Assembly (NCBI RefSeq): GCF_015832195.1
Contig: NC_052046.1
Coordinates: 32,020,911 to 32,084,910, forward strand
Length of the DNA: 64,000 nucleotides
From: Motacilla alba alba
Lineage: Eukaryota > Chordata > Aves > Passeriformes > Motacillidae
Direction: 5' to 3'
Part shown: positions 26,553 to 37,370 of the stretch, in pieces
How positions within the stretch are numbered: the stretch's first letter is position 1
How the letters are laid out: each line of letters starts with the position of its first letter
Position numbers and translations under genes: made by a program
Notes under the pieces: model-generated
Told to the model about the DNA's origin: nothing
Seen by the model: the letters and a program-made list of their open reading frames with translations, nothing else
The model's database searches: none

Positions 26553-26822
26553 AAACTCTGTGACTCAGATCACCTTGAAGTGAGGTGATTTTATTCATTT
26601 GTCCTCCTCTGGGTCCACTTCTGAGGTTAGCTTGATTTGTCCTTCCCTTTGAGATGCTTTGCCCCATCTGGGTGCTATGTACTGTGCCTGGTACATGCAT
26701 ACATAAAAGTAGTTCATTATGAGCATATTTGCTCTCACACTACTGAAAAATTTTTTCTAATGGTGGTATGCTGGTTGATGCTATTATTAAGTGCTGCTGT
26801 TATCTATTGTTGCTGTGTTACT

Positions 26823-26896
26823 GAATATATATAAGTGCTATTGAATATATATAATAATTTGTAATAGCTGGAGAAAGAGTGAATATATATATATTT

Positions 26897-26931
<35 letters not shown>
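26823..26931. repeat. AT-rich block ending in (TA)n(CA)n microsatellite
   Basis: Three copies of TGAATATATAT-type sequence (near 26822, 26842 and 26880) lead into a nearly uninterrupted TA tract, 26883-26918, followed by CA repeats at 26919-26931. Such compound TA/CA tracts are typically length-variable and can extrude cruciforms. No gene is implied. Confidence 0.92.
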
Positions 26932-26934
<3 letters not shown>

Positions 26935-26936
<2 letters not shown>

Positions 26937-29900
26937 TAATCCTAGGCATACTGACTAATGGCGATTTTCTTAGTATTTATGGTAATTTCTAATAAAGTAG
27001 AGAAACACAGGAGCTAAAGCCTAGGTGACCCTAGGGACCCAGGTCATGATCACTGCCATACTGCAGGCTGAGTGACCCATTAGGTCGTGAGAGCAGGCAG
27101 CCTGCTTCATGTAGGACAGTGGTGCCCTAGGAAGGACTCAGGTCGGGTTGATTTAACACAGCTATTAGCAAATTGAAAATATCTATTCACCTGTGATATC
27201 ACTTATCCATTGTTTTGGTCTTTAATATCTGACTCCCAACTAAGCATAAGGTTTGTCTTTCCCTAAAAGATCAAGATTCTATACACAATATAAATTTTTA
27301 AACTTGTATAAATATTTCAGTTTGTACACATTTATGAAAAATGCTCATAGCAATTTTTCCATTTATTAAAAATAACATTAAATTTCTTCTCTAATCTCAA
27401 ATATAATCTGAATTTAAAAATAAACCACAGATAGGAAAATATTGGACAGGAAAAGTTAACCACAGATAGGAAAAATTGGGTGAAGTTTAGGAAAACAGGC
27501 CATTTGGCCACTAGTATATGAAATCACAGATAAGCATTTGGAAAAAATCACTGGGGCTTTTAAACCTGGCATTTATTGGAAGGTATAGAGAATCAATCCA
27601 GTACAAAATATAAGGAGGTTTTGTGTACACTCTACATGATTCTCCATGCTGCTCTCAGAAATATCATCCACCACAACTCTGGGAAAGATGCATCTCAGAT
27701 TCATTTAGCACTCATCTGTGGCTAATCAGGTTATGAAATGAAAGGCATCTATTCCTGTTTTGGCCTTCATAGTCAATATTTCTGCATGTGAAGTTGATAA
27801 TGCATGAAGACTTTTCTTGTCATTTATTATCTCTTGAAAAGTGATGTTTCAGAGTAGCTGAAATGTTGTGGGAATTCAGGCAAATTTCCCGTGTAGTTTG
27901 AAAGCAAGATGACCAGATATATTGAACTATTAAGACAAGTTAAAGGAATTTCAAAAACATTTTAGGAGACTGGAATAAAATTCCTTGCCTGTTTCTGGGG
28001 AAAGATTTATGATGGTATATCCACAGTAGGCTTAAGACTCTCATCATTTCTAACTGATTCAGTACCTAAAAAATACTGCTAACACATTTGTAGATCTCCT
28101 TCATAAGACCTTACTCTCACACTTTCTGGTATATCAGAGCCTTATAGTCAGAAACTGAACTTTGGGGCAAAATCAATGACAATTACATCCTGCAGAGTTC
28201 AATGTCTGTCTTCCTTTGAAGATTCTATGTCTCGTCTCTCACTGAATCTCAACACCCTGAGTTGGTGATGAAACATTTTCATGTCCAAATGAATGTCTAA
28301 ATTTTGCTCTGAAAATGTTGATCTAGTAAAGCAATTGCTTGTAACAGGTTGACATGTGGTACAGATGAACAAAAATTATAGAATACAATTTTTGCCTGCA
28401 GGCCAAAGCATTGACAGGAAGGCCAACAGAAAATAGGAGGCTGAAGCTGTCTGAGCAAGAGACATAATAAAAGAGACAGGGATCTTTCAGGCATGACTTA
28501 GGGGTCATCTGAAATAGTTTTGCTCTGTGAAAGGATGGTTTAGTCAAATGGACCTAAGATATGGTGGACCAAAAGGTATAGTGAAATAACTACTGAAAAA
28601 TTCTGTAAGATTTCTAAATGTCATATTATGTAAATCTCCATTATATGCAGGAAGTTTATATGACATAAAGACAGAATAAATAACTGAAAAGTTTTCTTAA
28701 TATTTTCATTCATCTTTGGATGAACATTGTCATTATTTAAAACTTTTTTATATGCCTTTCTGTCACGTACTTGTAAATTATTGACACTCATGAAATCAGA
28801 GTAGCTCTTGCATCCAATTGCTGATGTAGATTTAAGCTTTCAGTGTAACTGGTGCAAATAAAATGTTGCTCATGGTCTAAACATAGTTCATCATCAGTAA
28901 TCAAAAACCTCAATATTATGTATTTTTTCAGTACTTGTGTCAAAGGCAATGAAGAGCAATTTACTCCAAGATTTATGGCCTGTGAAATTAAACATTTGTA
29001 AAACACTGCTATGTAGTTGCTCATATTTTGGAAAAGGAGAATTTAATTCTACAAAATTACTTTAACTTTCTATTGCATTTCTTGTAATGACCTCTAAAGG
29101 CCAGATATTGATGAACTGTGTTAATGCAATAATTCTTCTTCTTTCTTGGCAGGTTTCATGTTTTTCCAGCACAATTTGATTTTCTCTGAGAAGATGAAAT
29201 GTGCTATGAATATATTTAGTTTATTTCCGCTTTAACATTTCACCCACTAGCTCACATTTATGACTGTTTCTTAGAGTATACAGCAGCAAAAGATGACTTT
29301 CAAGTGTGAAGTTTTTTTCATGAAACATTTATAAAACTTTAGGGTACCATAATAGATATATTAAAGTGATAAGAAAAATAAATATTTTGCTAATTTAACA
29401 TCATTACTGACCTTATTTTCTAGCTTGACTAGCTTGCTTCATGGAGATATTATGGACAGTAAACATAAATTCAGAAGGACAAAAAATATTGTTATAACTG
29501 GAAATGTATTAAAAAACTATCAGGCTGCTATAGAACTTTAAAACTTTGATAGTTTGATGTGTCTGACCTAGTAGGAGAGAAAGGTGGAAGTGCTTATTCA
29601 GACTGTTTAAGACTTCCTTTTCTGATTTACTCAAATTAAAAATTTAAGCAGTTGATAAAAAAAGTTTTCCCCATTTAAAATTAAAAAGTCTGTTGGAATG
29701 AAACAGAAAAGTGAAGTTGAAAGTTTCAGAAAATGATGCAAAAAAGTATGTAGTAACTAAATTATATAGATTACACATATAAATATGTGTATCTATCTGT
29801 ATATTTTATCTACCCAAAAAGGATAATTCTAGTACTTTCAAAATGAAAAATTTCTGTTTGTTTTTTCTTTTTTTTCCAAGTACTTCTTCCCCCCTAGTCC

Positions 29901-32165
29901 TTTAGATTTGAGTTTAAGATTTATTTTACAACCTAAAATAGAATATAATTTATCTTGGTAAGAACATATGTACTTTGACATTTTTTCTGCTGACAAACCA
30001 GCAAAAACATTCAAAACAAAGAAAAAAACCAGGCTACAGCAGGGTCCTTCATTGATTCAGATTGTGAAAGAATGTGATGCAAACTTAAAGAGTCTGAGAG
30101 GTGGGACTACCTTGTAACTTAAGGGAGAGGAAGGACGTCTGAATCAGAATGTGGAAAGGTATTTCTTGCTTTTTGTGTGACTGATGTGTTCATGCAACAA
30201 CTTCTGTAATTTAAAAAAGAAAACAATTAACAAGTGCTAGAGGTATATTTTGGAGATCGTGGTTTTAAAAGTAAATAATCTCATTTTTGACTATTGTCCT
30301 AAATTGCTTAGATTTACTTTTCAACTCTGGGCTTAATCAGCTCTATGGATTTAGGTGTTTTGTGGGTAGCTGCTTTGGTAGACTTGCTGAGCAAAACTTT
30401 GTTTGAAAATAGATGAAACATCATTAAAAGGAGCTCATGAAAAGATCAGCTGGAATATTAGAACACAGCTTGAGGCTTCAGATTAGGCGCCTCCCTAAGA
30501 CATCCTTATAATACTTCTTATTGGAGAGGAGAAGAATAGCTTCTTTCCTTCAGAACAATCTTAATGAAAAATGTTGACGAAATGTGCTGGCCCACAAGGG
30601 TCTAATATGGTCCCTGTTCTACGAGAGTAAAACAATCAATTTTATATTCTGAAGGCAACTAGGGCTTGCTATAGGCAAGATATGTATACCAAGATAGTCT
30701 TTGGGTCCATGCTAAATAAAAGATTGGAACAGCAAATATGGAGGATGGAGAAAAGAGGCTGTCATATAAGATGAGGTTCATAGAGATCAGGTTTTTGATA
30801 AATGTAAACACTGCAAGAATGATGTTTGTTCTAAAGATAGGCATGTTACTATGGTGACTACTGCATGATTCAGAATTGTAGATGTCCTCTTTCTTGAATA
30901 ATCCCTGCAGTGAGTAAGCAGGAAGCATGCATTTGCCATCATTTCCAAAACCAGTCCCTGTAAGACATGAGATTTGTATACTAATGGAGGTTAAGGAATT
31001 TCCTGATGATGAATAGGTAATTTTAAAATAGTTATTTTGCATTGATTTGTGGTTTTGATTCTTTAATTTGTTAGTTGTGTGGAATCTAAAATATTATACT
31101 TTTTTTCCTGATTAATAATTCTACCATTCTGGTACCTGGACATCTTTTAAGCCATAAATACATATTGGCTTGCTATGTCTGGTGCTGCTAGGATTTGTTA
31201 AAAAATTTAATAGACTGGGGAAATTTGCTTCAGGAAAAGGGGAAACAGTCTCCATATAAGTGTTCAAATGCTCATATATAATAAGTCTTATCTGTAATTA
31301 AAATATAGTATTTTAATATTTTTAAAGAAACTGGTGGTAAACTGTGATTTAACCTTTTTTTTTGTTGTACTTATTTTTAATTTTCTTATAATAATGTTAT
31401 CTGTGTGTGTAGAATTTTGATAAGCTGACACTAAGATTAATACATATTTCTGAGACAGTAGTTGTTTCATTTACAACAAGTAATACACTGCACTGTGCTC
31501 TCAGGAAGTTGAATGTGTCCTGTTGTTTTGTGCCAAAGCCTTCTTAATACTGTGATAATGCAGTCAATTTGCCTTCAGCTTTGAGCTGTACAGGACAATA
31601 AATTATTAGAATTATCCAGTAGGCAGTCCAGAGTATAAAAATATCCCAGAATATGTGGCAGCAGTTGATAATATTCTGTACAGTTTTCTACTTTAAAACA
31701 CACATCATCTTTGAGGTGAGGAGGCTCACAACTGTCTGTGTTTTCCTGAAGAGATGGTGTGTGGAAAAGCATGTAATAATAGTTATCATCCAAAGTTCTA
31801 TACTGAGTCATGGAAATACTATGATTATCCTCATGAGTGAAGACATCACAGAAAAAACCAATATTGGACTGTAGTAACCTTTAAGCAACAACAATCCAGT
31901 TCCTCCAAATGCAACTGAGAAGCTTGTCAGACTTGCAAATTTTTGTTGCATTTAAGAGTATTAAACTTGTTTCAAAATACTGATTGCCAACTTCAGTCCA
32001 CTAAATGGGCCTTCAGTAATTTGTTCTGTGTTTCTTGAGGCCCAGTCTGCCTACATGAGATTAGATATTAATACATCAATGACATATTAATATGATGCAT
32101 CAGATACTGTTTAGTTGTCCTCTTAGTAATCTGAATTGATGAAAATGAGTACTAGTATGATGAAA
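26935..32165. other. Unique AT-rich noncoding DNA
   Basis: No recognisable gene. The longest frame is 127 codons on the minus strand (30659-31042) with no known motif. A 17-base direct repeat (AACCACAGATAGGAAAA) lies at about 27423-27473. The part at 31490-31640 reads like compact unique sequence that could be conserved noncoding DNA. Everything else is unassigned. Confidence 0.6.
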
Positions 32166-32169
32166 TGGC

Positions 32170-32800
32170 CCCACAGAAAGCCCACCATAGGACCCAGATG
32201 AGCCCATCAGCTGAATGTGTGAAAATACAGTTCAAAAATGGTGATTAAGACCAAGAGATGGAAGAGCAAGACCAGAGAGTATGTCTGTGGTTAGGCCTGG
32301 AGGCATACATAAAGGGGATGAAGCCTCTGGAGGTCTCACGTTGGAGCAGAGGAAACAAGTGCAAAAGAAGAAGCAGCCGGAAAGAGCAAGCAGCACAAGT
32401 GGTGGGGAGAACACGCTGTGCCCTGACCCCAACCTGCGGGACTGCCTGTTGCCTCACCAGACTGAGCATAACCTGCAGGGATAATGGGAGATGTGGAGAC
32501 TGGGAATGGAGGAGGAAAGTGTCTGGAGTGAAGCTGAGACTGGGAATGGAAGAGGAAAGATGTCTTCTTTAGGCGTTAAATTGTTTCTTGTTTTTTTTGT
32601 TTCACAATCTTCCGCCAGTAATTAATGGTTTATACTAAGTTAAATTCCCAGTGCTGTGTCTCTTTGCCTGTTATGGTAAGACCCGTGAGACTTTTTGCTC
32701 TTGTTATTCCTATTTTTGTCCTTTCCTATTTGTAGGCATGAGTAAGAGGCTGTGTAGGCAATGCGGGTGCCTGGCTGCTAGCTGGGAGCAACCTACCACA
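32170..32800 (+). mobile_element. Avian LTR-type interspersed repeat (old ERV-like copy)
   Basis: The purine-rich, GC-richer 5' half (CTCACGTTGGAGCAG, then GAGACTGGGAATGGA in two copies) passes into a T-rich stretch. A block follows containing TAATTAATGG, TTAAATTCCCA and GTGTCTCTTTGCCTGTTATGG, and the tract ends with GGGTGCCTGGCTGCTAGCTG and CCTACCACA. From memory, this order resembles a long dispersed bird LTR repeat (AATAAATTAAATTTTCCCAAG, TTTGCCTGTGA, a GGCACCTGGC block, end in CCACCACA). A terminal CA fits an LTR. Frames such as 32258-32572 lie inside and are repeat-derived, not genes. Family name and 5' edge are uncertain. Confidence 0.55.
32496..32559. repeat. 24-bp direct repeat, period 40
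   Basis: GAGACTGGGAATGGAGGAGG (with AAAG following) at 32496-32519 recurs with one change at 32536-32559, inside the LTR-type repeat. It may be an internal feature of the family or a local duplication. Confidence 0.8.
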
Positions 32801-32804
32801 ATGT

Positions 32805-34430
32805 GATTGGCTGGTATTGAATTTGTATCTTTTCTTTTTTTTCCTTTTTTCATACTTTGCTAGTGGCTCAGTTTATATGCAGATGCAAAATTAAACTGTT
32901 CAACAGAAATTAATAAAAAAAATTAGAGAAAAGACAATGAAATATTGAGAAATCCTAGGATACTGTGGAAGAATAAATTTTCCAAGTAGTTTTCAAGATC
33001 AGTATGCTGTGTTATGCTGATTTATAAAGGGAGAATCCCCTTATGCTTGTTAATCAGTTCTTTGAGAGCTATAAAAGACAATGTTGTATGAGTATTGGGA
33101 CAGGTTGTCCAAAAACTTCAAAGGACTGGAGTCTGGGAGGAATAAGCTTGTGTTGTTCTAGTAACTCTCTTAATCCATCTACATTTTAAAAGCAGCTAGG
33201 TGGGGCTTTGCTCCAGTTCAGTTACTTTAACTTTCTCCTATCTCCTTTCTCCAAGAAAACAGTGGAGGAAAGTTTTCTTAAAGTGGGGCTCATCTTTACA
33301 ATAGCAGTACTAGATAAAAAAAATAAATTAGAATGTGATAGATCACACAGAGCCAAAGATGGAAGGCATAAAGTCCCAGGCAGATGTCTTTCCACACCGT
33401 TTTCTAATGTAATGTTTTTCTAGAGATTTTTTTCTCTCTGTTCCAATGAAAGTTAGCCTGGACACTAGAAAAATAATGTGTAGTGGTGTTTATTTCACAG
33501 CTACTCTCAGGATAGGAGGCTATTTACCTCTCTAGACTGCACTATTGGCAGCCCAGAAATGTCTGTATTTAGGAAGATTCTAGAATTGTTGAGCCAACCC
33601 TTGTCAATGTTATGGGAGAAAGGGGCTGAGATGTGACAGAACATGTGGATCTTTTTCCTGTCTCCCTCCCCCTGCCAATGACAGTGAAGCAGATCTAAAT
33701 TGCAGTGGAGGGCGGGGCAGGGAGACGCTCTTGGAGCCACAATGGGCTCCTTTGGATACCAGCAGATTGTCAATGATACATACTGAGATATGAATTGCAC
33801 AGCATTTGCTTTTGAGTGACAACCACAAAACTACACCTTCCTACACATTGTAGTCGCTGTGTAAGTATCCCAGTGAAATGGATACTTCAATTCATAGGCC
33901 ACAATTTAAATTAAAATGTGGTTCAGTTTCCATTAAACACGTAGAAAAAGTTCATTTTGTAATTCTATTAGAATGTTATGATTCAGAAGAAGACACTCTC
34001 TGTTTTAAAATCTCACTATCTTAAACATCCTTCTCTATGCTTAATATTATTTCCACATAAATAATGGTATAAAAATCAGTGTAGTGTGATTAAAAAGGAT
34101 TTTATTAACTTCAAGTAAGTGCCAGGTTTTATTTTGTTCTTAGCTGTTCTGTTTATGATTCACAATAGAGAAAACCTCTTCTACCCGTGAGTATGTATTC
34201 TACAATTTGAGAATTAAAAGAAATTGATGAAGTTTTGCTTGATTTGCTAGGCAAGTAAAACTTTCAGAAGTTTATTGCACTTGACATTGTTTTCAGCATT
34301 ATGTTAGCTTCCAAATGCATTGTAGTTTTCTGTATGGGGAAGTATATTTGGTACAAAGCACAATACATTTTTGGTGTGCTCTCAGGAATGTCACACGATG
34401 CAAATAAGACTAGTAGATCTAGTAGATCAT
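32805..34430. other. Unique noncoding DNA
   Basis: No gene or known repeat is recognised. Short overlapping frames at 33507-33828 on the minus strand lack family motifs. A 9-base word TAGTAGATC is tandemly repeated at about 34411-34428, immediately before the next CR1. It may relate to that insertion but is too short to say. Confidence 0.6.
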
Positions 34431-34431
34431 T

Positions 34432-34569
34432 GGAATCATCCAATGATTTGGGTTGAAAGAGACCTTAAAGATCATCTACTTCCAAATCTCCTGGGAAGGG
34501 ATACCTTCCACTAGACCAGGTTGCTCAACTTGTCTTTGAACACTTCCAGGGTTGGAATGTCTACGGCTT
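34432..34569 (-). mobile_element. CR1 LINE, inverted short 3' fragment
   Basis: The plus strand shows GGAATCATCCAATGATTTGG, GGTTGAAAGAGACCTTAAAG, ATCATCTACTTCCAA, ACCTTCCACTAGACCAGGTT, GCTCAACTTG and GAACACTTCCAGGG. This is the reverse complement of the CR1 3' end. Relative to the family the CCCCATCCAACCTG block between GCTCAA and CTTGTCTTTGAACAC is missing, so there is a small internal deletion. Similarity fades after 34569. Confidence 0.9.
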
Positions 34570-35664
34570 AAATATTTTTCTAAATTGTATGAAAAAATAA
34601 CTGAATGATAATTTCTATCTGCACCCATTGGTCTTAATGCATCAGATGTGAAATTAGGATGCTCTCTAGGACATCGTGAATTCTGCCTGCTGTTGTAGCT
34701 GTCATAGAAGAAACACTTTCTATTACTATGTGAATTTTTGGCTCACCAATACAGAGACATTATGGAAAGGAACTCTGCAGAGAGCCCTAGAACTTGCCAA
34801 CCCACTAAAATCCTGGCAGAACCTAGTTTTTATTGTTTTGTTGTAGCAAAGCTGCATCAGTTCCAAGTTACACATATGGAGAAATATGCCAGCTAAACGT
34901 TTTATCAATTACATCAATGTACTCGTGTCAAGAAAATTGATTTCTCTGTAGTTACAGACATAAGACAGAGAAAGAAAACTTTTATTTTTTGTTTATGTAA
35001 CATTGTTTTCATTTAGCATGGTCCAGATGTTCATGCATTTTAAAGGCAACTTTACACTCATTTGGGCTTCTTATTAGAAAACATGAGCGGATTATGTTCC
35101 AGAAACCCTTTTCTCCTTTTTGAAATTGAGATTGGATTAACTGGCTTTGCTCATGATATTGCATACTGAAAGACTTCTTTGTTCACAAGTATTTAGTTTA
35201 ATATTATAAATTCTACTATTAGGCATATGCAGAGTTCATATTGCACAATGCATTTATTGACTTGTAATGAAAGCTGTTTTCATATTTTTAAAGGATAAAG
35301 GTTATGGGTCTCATTCTTCTGTGGTTGTCAAGAGTTCATATCTTGGCCTAAAGCCTTTAGATTTTGAACTGAAATGAATGATGAATCTGGATAGTCCTCA
35401 TTATCATTTCAATCAAAATCTCCATGTTTTTAGGGAATAATTTTCTTTGCTGATTAGATTTTCATTAGAGACCTTTCACCAGAGCAGCAGAGTGCAAAAT
35501 TAACCAAATTCTTTGTCTATTCATGCATTAGTTTAGCTTTAGATTTTTTCCTACTAAGCATAATATTTCAGATGTGTGTTATTGCAGCATATTCTCATTT
35601 CAGGGTAGGTACACTCTTTAAAACACTGGTTTTCTGTCTATGTAAATTTCACTATCATAGGTGG

Positions 35665-35760
35665 GTTAGGTTTTTTTGCTTGTTTGTTTGGGATTTTTTT
35701 TGTTTTTTTGTTGTTGTTGTGGGTGGTTTTTTTGTTTGGTTTTGGTGGGTTTTTTTTGAG
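35665..35760. repeat. G/T-only low-complexity tract
   Basis: Almost every base is G or T on the plus strand, with T runs of 7-8 broken by GGG, GTTGTTGTTGTGGGTGG and GGTTTTGGTGGG. Open frames across it give Phe/Val/Trp-rich or Lys/Asn/Pro-rich strings that are composition artefacts. Several GG/GGG runs are present, but loop lengths vary. Confidence 0.85.
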
Positions 35761-37320
35761 AGAAGGAACTAATACTTTCTGTGAATTTGTAGAAGAGAAC
35801 ACAGGTAAAATGGGACATAATTCAGTAAATGCCTTTCTGAAATTCTTTGGGGCAGACAAACTGATAGGACAAAATTTTTGGCGTTTATGATGAAGTAGTC
35901 AGAGAGAATTTTCAGGGCAGGAAAATGGGAATCAACTCTTGACATATTCAACTGAAGTGTCAAATCAAGATCAAAGCCGTTGCTGAACTTACTGAGGCAT
36001 TCCCAACCCAGAGAAGGGTCACATAAGACATTTGTATAATTGGCGGTAGGATAAGTCTTTGTTGTATATTGTGAGGAAATCAAGTATTCAATGTGGTCTT
36101 TCAAGCTTTATTTAAGCATGTTTATGTTTACTGAGCACTAGGTTCCTATCTAAACTAAGCAGCCAGAAGCTCTCGGTGTTTTTTATTGGCACCCTTATGG
36201 CAGTATAATGCAGTTTGATATTGAAGATAATGGTATCGAGGCACTAGAATGTTTCTTTTGTCAAGGTGTCACACAGTAATTTTTCATATATAATGGCTCT
36301 GAAGTCAGACAGTTCTTCTGTTATGAATTTCATGCCAGTTATGCAGTAAAACCATGTTTTAATTGACAGCTTGAGTGGAAGGAATTGTAGAGATGTTCCC
36401 TTATGAGATGATTGCCCTGAATTTTGTTATGTCACTAGAAGTCTCCAGTGAAATGTCGGCTTTTTCACCTGGAACATTGCTGATCAGTGCAAAGCTGCAC
36501 TAATTGCTCTGGCAGAATGAAAGATGCAAATGCAAAGCTAAAAGTTCCTTTACCAGATTTCTTTTGGAATGGAAAATATTAGCAGCCTCTGATTACTGTG
36601 TGATAAGAAAGAATTTATAGCCATGTATTGCACTAGAAAAGGCCTGTGCTGGGAAAAACATGAGTTTTCTTTTAAAATCAGGTGTTAGTTGTGCATGTAT
36701 TGTGTATGTATCCATTTATTCAGAAAGATACAAAGAAAATGTGACCTCTGCATGCAAATAATTCTAGATACCAAATATTATTATTACTATTCTTTCTTTT
36801 TAAGTAATGTTTTATAAGTTGGTGTCCCAGTTGGATGTTCTTGGCAATATGCTAAGTCAGAAATTGTGCTTGCCTCTAACAACCTGCAAGGACAGATATT
36901 GCTTCTCTGTGAAGTTGATAACTGGTCAGATTTTGTGTTTTAGTGATGAAGAAACACCCTTTTTTTTTTTTAAACAATAGCTTTAACAATGATCTTGAAA
37001 ATATCCTCTGCCCCAAGGTTGGAAAGAAACAATTAATTACTGATTTTAGCCAAGGTGTTTGGTTAAAACACTGTTTACCTTGTAATGATAATGTATGTAA
37101 TGAGATACATATTCTTCTTGTCACTTTGCATTATTTAAAGCTATTCTGATCAAATCTGTGATGTTGTATTATTTATGGTTTTATCTTTCATGGAAAATTC
37201 ATAATAAGCCTAGCTCTGGTATTACATTAAGTAGAACTATGCACATGTGTACCTGCAACCTTTAAATTTTAGATAAAAGCAAGATCACTTTTGAAAAATG
37301 TAATCATTCTATCTTTGCAG

Positions 37321-37370
37321 ACTTTAGTAGCTGAAAAAGGTAAAATCATTGCTAGAATAGAGAATAGAAG
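37321..37370 (+). other. Candidate internal exon, 50 nt
   Basis: The stretch is preceded by TCATTCTATCTTTGCAG (pyrimidine-rich acceptor, AG at 37319-37320) and followed by GTAAGT at 37371-37376, with AAG before the donor. Both ends are close to vertebrate consensus. Of the three frames only the first is open, reading TLVAEKGKIIARIENR; the other two hit stops. I recognise no protein family in it. The length is not a multiple of three. It may be an exon of an unidentified transcript, a pseudo-exon, or chance; no neighbouring exon was identified. Confidence 0.25.

Noticed and set aside
26434..26700. Minus-strand frame with RHPP-type repeats
   Set aside because: The repeat peptide reflects the 19-bp minisatellite, not a structural protein.
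32258..32572. Plus-strand frames of 67-104 codons
   Set aside because: Lie inside the LTR-type dispersed repeat; no viral protein motif is visible.
35572..35890. Trp/Phe/Val-rich hydrophobic frames that look like membrane segments
   Set aside because: Produced by the G/T-only low-complexity tract.
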